64,000 bases of DNA from JAYFNU01 sp034933305 (GTDB taxonomy: Bacteria; Bacillota; Clostridia; Oscillospirales; Ruminococcaceae), in assembly GCA_034933305.1 (NCBI GenBank), contig JAYFNU010000006.1, positions 1-64,000 on the forward strand, written 5' to 3'. The notes below the pieces were generated by a model. The model ran no database searches and was not told the DNA's origin. It saw only the letters and a list, made by a program, of their open reading frames with translations. The position numbers and the translations under genes are program-made. Shown in pieces: positions 32,414 through 39,746 of this stretch (its first letter is position 1; every line of letters starts with the position of its first letter).

Positions 32414-32851
32414 ATGAAGCTCCATGATCTTCAGCCCGCGGCGGGTGCCACGAGCGAAGTAAAGCGCAAGGGCCGCGGTGCGGGTTCCGGCAACGGCAAG
32501 ACCGCCGGCAAGGGCCATAAGGGCCAGCTCGCGCGTTCGGGACCGAAGGGCGCTTATTTCGAGGGCGGCCAGATGCCTATCGTGCGCCGCATTCCGAAGC
32601 GCGGCTTCAAGAATATTTTCGCAACGAAGTACGCGACGATCAACGTGTCTGCGCTCAACGCCTTTAAGGACGGTTCCGTTGTGGACGCCAAAGCCGTCGT
32701 AGAGTCCGGTCTGATCAAAAAGCCTATGGACGGTATCAAAGTCCTCGGGAACGGCGAACTCACGAAAAAGCTTACGGTACAGCTCGCCGCGTTCTCTGAA
32801 ACCGCCAAAAGCAAGATCGAAAAGGCCGGAGGGAAGGCCGAGGTGATTTGA
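32414..32851 (+). CDS. rplO: Ribosomal protein uL15
   Basis: 145 residues. MKLHDLQPAAGATSEVKRKGRGAGSGNGKTAGKGHKGQ and GFEGGQMPIVRRIPKRGF-type EGGQMPIVRRIPKRGFKN motifs are standard. The AAGGAGG site precedes by eight bases. Stop lies directly before secY. Confidence 0.97.
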   Translation: MKLHDLQPAAGATSEVKRKGRGAGSGNGKTAGKGHKGQLARSGPKGAYFEGGQMPIVRRIPKRGFKNIFATKYATINVSALNAFKDGSVVDAKAVVESGLIKKPMDGIKVLGNGELTKKLTVQLAAFSETAKSKIEKAGGKAEVI

Positions 32852-32853
32852 CG

Positions 32854-34179
32854 ATGTTCCAAACTTTTAAGAATGCTTGGAAAATCGAGGACCTTCGCAA
32901 GAAGATCCTGTTCACCCTCATGATCCTTGTCATCTTCCGTCTGGGCGCGGCGCTGCCGGCGCCGTTCGTCGACGCCGTTGCGCTGTCGAAGAGCACGCTG
33001 ACGGATTCCACCACGATCTTCGGATTTTTCGATCTGATGACCGGCGGCAGTTTCTCGCAGGCGACGCTGTTCGCCCTGTCGGTGACGCCGTACATCAACG
33101 CCTCCATCATCATCCAGCTGCTGCAGGTGGTCATTCCGGCCCTTGACAGGCTGGCGAAGGAGGGCGAAGAGGGCCGCAACAAGATCAACCGCATCACCCG
33201 TTATTCGGCGATCGGCATCTCCCTCGCGCTGGCGTGCGTGTACTACTTTCTGCTCAAACGGCAGAGCGCGCTCATCTATACCGAGGGCTTCGCGGGCGTC
33301 TTTTCGGCCATCGTCATCATCGCGTGCCTGACCGGCGGCGCGGTGCTGCTCATCTGGCTGGGCGAGCAGATCGACCAGAAGGGCATCGGCAGCGGCATCT
33401 CGCTGCTCATCTTCACGGGTATCATCTCGAACCTCGTGAAGGCCTTTGCCCAGATCAAGACCTACTTCCAGCTGGCGGCCGGCACCTACACCGCGAACGG
33501 CACCACCTACAGCGCGCAGCCCGCGTATTATGTGCTCGTCCCGCTCATCATCATCATGTTCGCCGCGATGTTCGTTTTCATCATCGTCATGACGAACGCC
33601 GAACGCCGCATTCCCGTCCAGTACGCGAAGCGCGTCGTCGGCCGCAAGATGTACGGCGGACAGAACACGAACATCCCCATCAAGGTGAATATGTCGGGCG
33701 TTCTGCCCGTCATCTTCGCGTCGGCTTTCCTTTCGGTCCCGGCGACGATCAAAAACTTCTTCGGGATCAATGAGGGCGGCTGGGCGACCTTCCTCGGATG
33801 GTTCGAGACGAGCGGCTGGCTGTACGCTGTGCTGTACGCCCTGCTCATTATGGGATTCAACTACTTCTATGTGGCGATCCAGTACAATCCCATTGAGATG
33901 GCGAACAACCTCCGCAAAAATTCCGGCACGATCCCCGGCATCCGCCCGGGCAAGCCGACGTCGGAGTTCATCGCGCGCGTGATCTCCAAGATCACCTTTA
34001 TCGGCGGCCTCTTCCTCATTCTGGTGGCGACGCTGCCGATCATCATCACCAAGACGACGGGCATCAACATTTCGCTCGGCGGAACGTCGGTCCTCATCGT
34101 CGTCGGTGTCGCGCTCGAGATCTCCAACACGCTCGAGTCCTATATGCTCATGCGCCATCACAAGGGCTTCCTTGAATAA
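32854..34179 (+). CDS. secY: Preprotein translocase subunit SecY
   Basis: The channel of the Sec system, 441 residues with ten membrane segments. FQTFKNAWKIEDLRKKILFTL at the start, the plug region near ALPAPFVD, SVTPYINASIIIQLL, and RRIPVQYAKRVVGRKMYGGQNTNIPIKVN (cytosolic loop for SecA/ribosome) are all present. ATG 32854 is preferred to TTG 32848, which would lie only four bases from the GAGG site and overlap the rplO stop. Confidence 0.97.
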   Translation: MFQTFKNAWKIEDLRKKILFTLMILVIFRLGAALPAPFVDAVALSKSTLTDSTTIFGFFDLMTGGSFSQATLFALSVTPYINASIIIQLLQVVIPALDRLAKEGEEGRNKINRITRYSAIGISLALACVYYFLLKRQSALIYTEGFAGVFSAIVIIACLTGGAVLLIWLGEQIDQKGIGSGISLLIFTGIISNLVKAFAQIKTYFQLAAGTYTANGTTYSAQPAYYVLVPLIIIMFAAMFVFIIVMTNAERRIPVQYAKRVVGRKMYGGQNTNIPIKVNMSGVLPVIFASAFLSVPATIKNFFGINEGGWATFLGWFETSGWLYAVLYALLIMGFNYFYVAIQYNPIEMANNLRKNSGTIPGIRPGKPTSEFIARVISKITFIGGLFLILVATLPIIITKTTGINISLGGTSVLIVVGVALEISNTLESYMLMRHHKGFLE

Positions 34180-34191
34180 GGTGACGGAAAC

Positions 34192-34824
34192 ATGAGGCTT
34201 ATATTGCTCGGAGCGCCGGGCGCCGGAAAGGGAACGCAGGCCGAGGTCATCTCCGAACGCCTGTCGATCCCGATCATCAGCACCGGCAACATCCTTAAAG
34301 AAGCGGTGCGCGAGGGCACCGAACTCGGCCTGAAGGCCAAGCGCTACATGGACGAAGGCGCCCTCGTGCCCGACGACGTCATCATCGGCATCGTCAAAGA
34401 ACGGCTGTCCGCGGAGGACTGCGCCGACGGATTCATCCTCGACGGCGTCCCCCGGACGGTCGAACAGGCCGAAGCGCTCGACGCGATGGGCGTCGTGCTG
34501 GATCGCGTCATCAGCCTCGAGGTCCCGGACGAAACCATCATCGAGCGCATCTCGGGGCGGCGCTCCTGCCCCAAGTGCGGCGCAACTTACCACACCGTCT
34601 ACAAGCGGCCGCGGGTCGAAGGCGTGTGCGACAAGTGCGGCAGCGGGCTGGTCATCAGGAGCGACGACGAGGAGGCAACGGTCAAAAACCGCCTTCGCGT
34701 CTACCACGAAAAGACCGAGCAGCTCAAGGACTACTACGGCAGGACCGGAAAGCTGCGCGAGGTTTCGGGCAAGCAGGACATCGCGGACACGACCCGCGCA
34801 ACTCTTGCCGCCCTCGAGGTGTAA
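34192..34824 (+). CDS. adk: Adenylate kinase, zinc-lid form
   Basis: Balances AMP, ADP and ATP. 210 residues: P-loop LLGAPGAGKGTQAEVI, long LID domain with four cysteines (126, 129, 146, 149; CPKCG and CDKCG) that bind zinc as in Gram-positive enzymes, and DGVPRTVEQAEAL. Lies 12 bases after secY, as is usual in this cluster. Confidence 0.97.
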   Translation: MRLILLGAPGAGKGTQAEVISERLSIPIISTGNILKEAVREGTELGLKAKRYMDEGALVPDDVIIGIVKERLSAEDCADGFILDGVPRTVEQAEALDAMGVVLDRVISLEVPDETIIERISGRRSCPKCGATYHTVYKRPRVEGVCDKCGSGLVIRSDDEEATVKNRLRVYHEKTEQLKDYYGRTGKLREVSGKQDIADTTRATLAALEV

Positions 34825-34829
34825 GTAAT

Positions 34830-35579
34830 ATGATAGCGTTACGTACGGCGAAAGAACTCAGCGCGATGAAAGAAGCGTGCAGGATCTCCGCCGGAGCGCT
34901 CAGAGTCGCAAAAGAAGCACTGCGTCCCGGCGTCACCACCGCTTATGTCGACGACGCTGTGCGGTCGTACATCCTCTCACAGGGAGCGACTCCGTCGTTC
35001 CTCAACTACGACGGGTTTCCGAAAAGCGTGTGCATCTCGATCAACGATCAGATCATCCACGGTATACCGGACGCAAAAACCATAGTTGAGGAAGGCGACA
35101 TTGTGAGCGTGGACGTGGGCGCGTCCTGCAACGGATACCACGGCGACAATGCGGCGACCTACGGGGTCGGCAAGGTCAGCCCGGAGGCCCAGCGCCTCAT
35201 GGACGTGACCGCGGAAAGCCTCCGCAGGGCGATTGCCGTCGCGGTGCCGGGAAATCGTATCGGCGACATAGGGCATGCCGTCCAGAGCTATGTCGAGGAA
35301 AACGGTTTTTCGGTCGTGCGCGACTATGTCGGACACGGCGTGGGACACCATCTCCACGAGGACCCGGAGGTCCCGAACTACGGCAGACCCGGCCACGGCA
35401 TCCGCCTTGTCCCGGGCATGACGATCGCCATCGAACCGATGGTCAACGCCGGCCGGTACGATGTCAAGGTGCTTGACAACGACTGGACCGTCGTCACAAG
35501 GGACGGGAGCCTCTCGGCGCATTTTGAGAACACGATCGCCATCACGGACGGCGCGCCCATCATCCTGACGAAGGAATGA
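34830..35579 (+). CDS. map: Methionine aminopeptidase, type I
   Basis: Removes the N-terminal Met of new proteins. 249 residues with the metal ligands in VDVGASCNGYHGDNAATY, GHGVGHHLHEDPEV, MTIAIEPMVNAG and SAHFENTIAIT. It starts five bases after the adk stop with GAGGTG upstream. This is one of two M24-fold proteins in the window; the other is at 58477. Confidence 0.96.
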   Translation: MIALRTAKELSAMKEACRISAGALRVAKEALRPGVTTAYVDDAVRSYILSQGATPSFLNYDGFPKSVCISINDQIIHGIPDAKTIVEEGDIVSVDVGASCNGYHGDNAATYGVGKVSPEAQRLMDVTAESLRRAIAVAVPGNRIGDIGHAVQSYVEENGFSVVRDYVGHGVGHHLHEDPEVPNYGRPGHGIRLVPGMTIAIEPMVNAGRYDVKVLDNDWTVVTRDGSLSAHFENTIAITDGAPIILTKE

Positions 35580-35590
35580 GGGAACGGCCG

Positions 35591-35854
35591 ATGGATATCG
35601 TGAAAGGCTGCGTCGCGCAGTCGAGGGCGGGACGCGACAAGGGCCGGTTTCTGCTGGTGCTCGGCGTCGCGGACGGGTACGCGCTCGTCGCGGACGGCGA
35701 CTTGCGGAAACTCGCAAAACCCAAGCGCAAGAATCTCATCCATCTCAGCGCGACAGGAACCATTTTGGGACCCCAGGACACAGCAACCGACAAAACGCTG
35801 CGGAACGCGCTCACGAAGCGCTTCGGCGGCGGCGACCGTCAGAAGGAGGCTTAA
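35591..35854 (+). CDS. KOW-domain RNA-binding protein (L14e-like)
   Basis: 87 residues beginning MDIVKGCVAQSRAGRDKGRF, a KOW-type strand-turn that resembles eukaryotic L14e/L27e, then a basic KLAKPKRKNLIHL stretch and a helix. In many Clostridia a gene of this kind lies between map and infA, as here; its role in ribosome function is assumed, not shown. ATG 35591 is chosen because GAGGG lies eight bases upstream; ATG 35576 overlaps the map stop. Confidence 0.85.
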   Translation: MDIVKGCVAQSRAGRDKGRFLLVLGVADGYALVADGDLRKLAKPKRKNLIHLSATGTILGPQDTATDKTLRNALTKRFGGGDRQKEA

Positions 35855-35857
35855 AGT

Positions 35858-36076
35858 TTGTCAAAAGAGGACGTTCTTGAACTCGAGGGCATCGTAAAAG
35901 AGGTCCTGCCCAACGCGACTTTTCTCGTTGAGCTCCCCAACGGACACAGAATCCACGCCCACATCTCCGGCAAGCTGCGCATGAACTTCATACGCATTCT
36001 GGCCGGCGACAAGGTGACGGTCGAGATGTCTCCGTACGACCTTACCAAAGGCCGCATCACATGGCGTTCCAAGTAA
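35858..36076 (+). CDS. infA: Translation initiation factor IF-1
   Basis: 72 residues, an OB-fold protein blocking the A site during initiation: KEDVLELEGIVKEVLPNATFLVEL, GHRIHAHISGKLRMNFIRI, VTVEMSPYDLTKGRITWRSK. The start is TTG 35858, with AGGAGG upstream, three bases after the KOW gene stop. Confidence 0.97.
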   Translation: MSKEDVLELEGIVKEVLPNATFLVELPNGHRIHAHISGKLRMNFIRILAGDKVTVEMSPYDLTKGRITWRSK

Positions 36077-36101
36077 CGGGATATTTTAGGAGGTACGAAT
36101 C

Positions 36102-36215
36102 ATGAAGGTCAGACCTTCAGTCAAACCCATGTGCGAAAAGTGCAAGGTGATCAAGCGCAACGGCAAAGTCATGGTCATCTGCAAAAACCCGAAACACAAA
36201 CAGCGCCAGGGTTAA
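36102..36215 (+). CDS. rpmJ: Ribosomal protein bL36, zinc-binding type
   Basis: 37 residues, MKVRPSVKPMCEKCKVIKRN at the start, with Cys11, Cys14, Cys27 and His32 as zinc ligands (C+ form). GGAGG lies seven bases before the ATG. Short but unmistakable. Confidence 0.97.
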   Translation: MKVRPSVKPMCEKCKVIKRNGKVMVICKNPKHKQRQG

Positions 36216-36243
36216 GGCGCTAAAACGAACCGGAGGAAAAAGT

Positions 36244-36612
36244 ATGGCGCGAATTTCTGGTGTTGACCTGCCCAAGGAAAAAAGGGTCGAAGCAGGACTT
36301 ACCTATATTTACGGCATCGGCCAGAGCAAGGCAAAAGAGATCCTCGCGGCGACGGGCGTCAATCCCGACGTGCGCGTGAAGGACCTCGAAGAGGACGACG
36401 TCGCGAAGCTGCGCGAGTATATCGACAAGAATCTGACGGTGGAAGGCGACCTTCGCCGCAACACCGCGCTCGATATCAAGCGCCTGACCGAGATCGGCTG
36501 CTATCGCGGCATCCGTCACCGCAAGGGACTGCCTGTGCGCGGCCAGCGTTCCAAGACGAACGCCCGCACCCGCAAGGGCCCGAAGAGAACCATCGCGAAC
36601 AAGAAGAAGTAA
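36244..36612 (+). CDS. rpsM: Ribosomal protein uS13
   Basis: 122 residues of the 30S head, bridging to the 50S. ARISGVDLPKEKRVEAGLTYIYGIG, GCYRGIRHRKGLPVRGQRSKTNART and GPKRTIANKKK are standard. CGGAGG site. Confidence 0.97.
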   Translation: MARISGVDLPKEKRVEAGLTYIYGIGQSKAKEILAATGVNPDVRVKDLEEDDVAKLREYIDKNLTVEGDLRRNTALDIKRLTEIGCYRGIRHRKGLPVRGQRSKTNARTRKGPKRTIANKKK

Positions 36613-36629
36613 GGAAGGAGTCCGTCTAA

Positions 36630-37043
36630 ATGGCTGTCAATAAACCTACCGTGAAGAAGGGCGCGCCGGTCGCGCGCAAACGCCGTGAGAAGAAGAACAT
36701 CGAACGCGGCTCAGCGCACATCCAGTCCACCTTCAACAATACGATCGTGACGATCACGGACGTCACGGGCAACGCCATCTCGTGGGCGAGCGCCGGCGGG
36801 CTCGGATTCCGCGGCTCCCGCAAATCCACGCCGTATGCCGCGCAGTCGGCTGCCGAAGTCGCGGCGCGCGCCGCGATGGAACACGGCATGAAGACCGTCG
36901 AAGTGTATGTGAAGGGACCCGGCTCCGGGCGCGAGGCCGCCATCCGCGCGCTGCAGGCGACCGGCCTTGAGGTGACCTTGATCAAGGACGTCACCCCGAT
37001 CCCCCACAACGGCTGCCGTCCGCCCAAGAGACGTCGCGTATAA
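36630..37043 (+). CDS. rpsK: Ribosomal protein uS11
   Basis: 137 residues on the platform. KNIERGSAHIQSTFNNTIVTITD, AAEVAARAAMEHGMKTVEVYVKGPGSGREAAIRAL and DVTPIPHNGCRPPKRRRV are standard. AAGGAG site; 17 bases after rpsM. Confidence 0.97.
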   Translation: MAVNKPTVKKGAPVARKRREKKNIERGSAHIQSTFNNTIVTITDVTGNAISWASAGGLGFRGSRKSTPYAAQSAAEVAARAAMEHGMKTVEVYVKGPGSGREAAIRALQATGLEVTLIKDVTPIPHNGCRPPKRRRV

Positions 37044-37064
37044 TTACAGGAGGATAAGAACGAT

Positions 37065-37685
37065 ATGGCAAGATATACCGGCGCGGTGTGCAGATACTGC
37101 CGCCGCGAGGGCGAAAAGCTCTTTCTGAAAGGCGAGCGCTGCTATTCCAGCAAGTGCGCGCTCGATCGCAGAACCTACGGACCGGGCCAGCACGGTCAGG
37201 GCCGCAAGAAGGCGTCCGAGTACGGCATCCAGCTGCGCACGAAGCAGAAGGCCAAACGCTATTACGGCGTTCTTGAGAGCCAGTTCGCCAAATATTTCGA
37301 AATGGCTGAGCGCCAGACCGGCATGACCGGCGAGAATCTGCTTCGGATCCTTGAAAGCAGATTGGACAACATCGTCTATCGCGCGGGCTTCGCGTCTTCC
37401 CGCAAGGAAGCGCGCCAGCTCGTGCTGCACCGCCACTTCACCGTGAACGGCAAGACGATCAACATCCCGTCCTATCTCGTCGCCGCGGGCGACAAGATCG
37501 CCGTCAAGTCGACGGACTGCGAAAAGATCAAAAACACCTCTGCGGCCAACGCCGCGCGTCCCAAGCCTGTTTGGATGGATGTCGACAACGACAAGCTGAC
37601 AGCCGCGGTCACCCGCCTGCCGGAGCGTTCGGAGATCGACTTCGAGGTCGAAGAACACTTCATCGTCGAGCTCTATTCCAAATAA
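37065..37685 (+). CDS. rpsD: Ribosomal protein uS4, zinc-binding type
   Basis: 206 residues; primary binder of 16S rRNA. Four cysteines (9, 12, 26, 31) in the N-terminal region form the C+ zinc site, absent in E. coli S4. The S4 RNA-binding domain follows (LLRILESRLDNIVYRAGFASSRKEARQLVLH). AGGAGG upstream. Confidence 0.97.
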   Translation: MARYTGAVCRYCRREGEKLFLKGERCYSSKCALDRRTYGPGQHGQGRKKASEYGIQLRTKQKAKRYYGVLESQFAKYFEMAERQTGMTGENLLRILESRLDNIVYRAGFASSRKEARQLVLHRHFTVNGKTINIPSYLVAAGDKIAVKSTDCEKIKNTSAANAARPKPVWMDVDNDKLTAAVTRLPERSEIDFEVEEHFIVELYSK

Positions 37686-37757
37686 TAACGGCTCTTGAGT
37701 CAAGGTTATTGGGAAAGCGTAAAACGACGGTCTATCCGTTTATAGGAGGGTTTTAGA

Positions 37758-38720
37758 ATGATCGAGATAGAAAAGCCCAAGATAGAAACCATCGACTTGC
37801 AAGACGACGGCTCGTACGGCAGGTTCATCGTTGAGCCTCTGGAGCGCGGCTTTGGTACCACGCTCGGCAACGGCCTGCGCCGCGTGCTGCTTTCCTCGCT
37901 TCCCGGCGTCGCCGCCCAGTCCATCAAGATTGACGGCGTGCTCCACGAGTTCTCCACGATCGAGGGCGTCAAGGAAGACGTCACCGAGATCGTTCTCAAC
38001 GTAAAAGGAATCACCGCCAAGCTCCATTGCGACGGCCCCAAGACCGTCTATATCGAAGCCGAAGGCGAATGCGAGGTCACGGCGGGCTCCATCAAGCCCG
38101 ACGCCGAGATCGAGATCCTCGATCCCAGCTGGCACATCGCCACGCTCAGCGAAGGCGCGAAGCTCGTCATGGAGATCACCTTCGACAAGGGCCGCGGCTA
38201 TGTCAGCTCCGACCGCAACAAACAGAACATGCAGGGCGCGATCGGCGTCATCCCGGTGGACAGCATCTACACGCCGGTGCTCAAGGCCAACTACACGGTG
38301 GAGAACACCCGCGTCGGCCAGATCACCGACTACGACAAGCTGACGCTCGAGGTCAAGACGGACAAAACGATCACGGCCAAGGAAGCGGTCTCGCTGGCGG
38401 CCAAAGTCCTGTGCGAGCATCTCAACCTCTTCATGAACCTCTCGGAGGACATTCTCGACACCGAGATCCTCGTCGAGAAGGATCAGAAGAGCAAGGAAAA
38501 AGTACTTGAAATGACCATCGAGGAGCTCGATTTGTCGGTCCGCAGCTTCAATTGTCTCAAGCGCGCGGGCATCAACACCGTCGAGGACCTCATCAACCGC
38601 TCCGAGGAAGACATGATGAAAGTCAGGAACCTCGGCGTAAAATCGCTTGAAGAGGTCGTCAGCAAGCTCAAATCGCTTGATCTGGATTTCCACCTCAGCT
38701 CAAACGACGATAACAAATAA
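37758..38720 (+). CDS. rpoA: DNA-directed RNA polymerase subunit alpha
   Basis: 320 residues. The N-terminal dimerisation domain has FIVEPLERGFGTTLGNGLRRVLLSSLPG; the C-terminal domain (IEELDLSVRSFNCLKRAGINTVEDL) binds UP elements and regulators. AGGAGGG precedes the ATG, after a 72-base gap from rpsD without an evident hairpin. Confidence 0.98.
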   Translation: MIEIEKPKIETIDLQDDGSYGRFIVEPLERGFGTTLGNGLRRVLLSSLPGVAAQSIKIDGVLHEFSTIEGVKEDVTEIVLNVKGITAKLHCDGPKTVYIEAEGECEVTAGSIKPDAEIEILDPSWHIATLSEGAKLVMEITFDKGRGYVSSDRNKQNMQGAIGVIPVDSIYTPVLKANYTVENTRVGQITDYDKLTLEVKTDKTITAKEAVSLAAKVLCEHLNLFMNLSEDILDTEILVEKDQKSKEKVLEMTIEELDLSVRSFNCLKRAGINTVEDLINRSEEDMMKVRNLGVKSLEEVVSKLKSLDLDFHLSSNDDNK

Positions 38721-38751
38721 TCCTTCAGAACGCTAAAAGGAGAAGACAGCC

Positions 38752-39087
38752 ATGGCCAGAAAACTCGGAAGAGCGACGGACCACCGCAAAGCGATGCTTC
38801 GTGCGATGGTGACGTATCTCATCGAGAACGGCAGGATCGAGACGACCGTCACGAGAGCGAAGGAAGTCCGTTCGGTTGCCGAAAAGATGATCACGCTCGG
38901 AAAATCCGATTCATTGCATGCGAAAAGACAGATCTATTCCTACATCACGAAGGAAACGGTCGCGAAGAAGCTCATCGACGAGATCGGTCCTTCCTATATC
39001 GAGCGCCAGGGCGGCTACACCCGCATTGTGCGCATCGGACCCCGCCGCGGCGACGCCGCGGAGATGGCGATCATAGAACTCGTCTGA
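38752..39087 (+). CDS. rplQ: Ribosomal protein bL17
   Basis: 111 residues, the last gene of the supercluster: RKLGRATDHRKAMLRAMVTYLIENGRIETT and IVRIGPRRGDAAEMAIIELV. A terminator follows at once, so the ECF transporter and truA genes often found next are not cotranscribed here. Confidence 0.97.
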   Translation: MARKLGRATDHRKAMLRAMVTYLIENGRIETTVTRAKEVRSVAEKMITLGKSDSLHAKRQIYSYITKETVAKKLIDEIGPSYIERQGGYTRIVRIGPRRGDAAEMAIIELV

Positions 39088-39095
39088 TCCGGTAC

Positions 39096-39130
39096 AAAAA
39101 AGCAACGGTATTACCCGTTGCTTTTTTATT
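39096..39130 (+). terminator. Terminator of the ribosomal supercluster
   Basis: A 13-bp stem (39096-39108 with 39115-39127), five-base loop, six T residues. Confidence 0.94.
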
Positions 39131-39167
39131 TGTGCGCCGCAAAAAACTATGCGGTTTGCGCGCGGTG

Positions 39168-39176
39168 TGCTATAAT
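39168..39176 (+). promoter_or_regulatory. Extended -10 promoter of the thioesterase/ygiQ/nadE operon
   Basis: TGCTATAAT, an extended -10 with consensus hexamer; no good -35 at the proper distance. It lies 41 bases before the thioesterase start. Confidence 0.55.
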
Positions 39177-39216
39177 ACTACCGCAAGCGGGCCGCCGTGT
39201 GCGGCGAGAGGAAAAC

Positions 39217-39744
39217 ATGCGCCTGAAAGTGACAAAAAAACAGAACTGCGCCCGGCGGTGCCTCGTCTGCGGGCTCGAAAACGCCCTCGGACTGCGCGCG
39301 CAGTATTATGAGCTGGAGGACGGGACGCTCGCGGGTCTTGTGACGGCGCGCAGCGAACACCAGAGCTATCCGGGGCGCGTGCACGGCGGCGTCATCACGG
39401 CGCTGCTCGACGAGACCATCGGGCGCGCGGTGAACATCGCGGAGCCCGACACATGGGCGGTCACGGCGGAGATCAGCGTCCGCTTCAAAAAGCCGGTCCC
39501 GTACGGCGTGCCGCTGCTGGTCGTGGGCCGCGTCACGGACAACAACCGCCGCCTGTTCAGCGGAACGGGCGAGCTCCTTCTGCCGGACGGCTGCGTCGCG
39601 GCGTCCGCTACGGCGCGGTACCGCAAGCTGAAGCTCGCGGACATCGCCGATTTCGCCGCGGCCGGCGACGACTGGGCGGTGCACCCGTCGCCCGCCGATC
39701 CCGCTGAGATCGAGATCCCCGATTCCGTCTGCCAAAGGAAATAG
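39217..39744 (+). CDS. Hotdog-fold thioesterase, PaaI-like
   Basis: 175 residues with the acyl-CoA thioesterase hotdog core: CLVCGLENALGLRAQYYEL, the YPGRVHGGVITALLDETIGRAV helix with the catalytic acid, and ISVRFKKPVPYGVPLLVVGRV. Likely hydrolyses a medium-chain or aryl acyl-CoA. The N-terminal Cys pair (CARRCLVCG) is common in a clostridial subgroup. Start at 39217 has GAGAGGA upstream; the frame opens further upstream into the rplQ terminator. Given the arylacetyl-CoA enzymes at 49-54 kb, an aryl substrate is conceivable but unproven. Confidence 0.83.
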   Translation: MRLKVTKKQNCARRCLVCGLENALGLRAQYYELEDGTLAGLVTARSEHQSYPGRVHGGVITALLDETIGRAVNIAEPDTWAVTAEISVRFKKPVPYGVPLLVVGRVTDNNRRLFSGTGELLLPDGCVAASATARYRKLKLADIADFAAAGDDWAVHPSPADPAEIEIPDSVCQRK

Positions 39745-39746
39745 CG

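Noticed and set aside
32554..34707. A 717-codon minus-strand frame opposite rplO, secY and adk
   Set aside because: Asp/Arg/His-rich shadow of conserved plus-strand genes.
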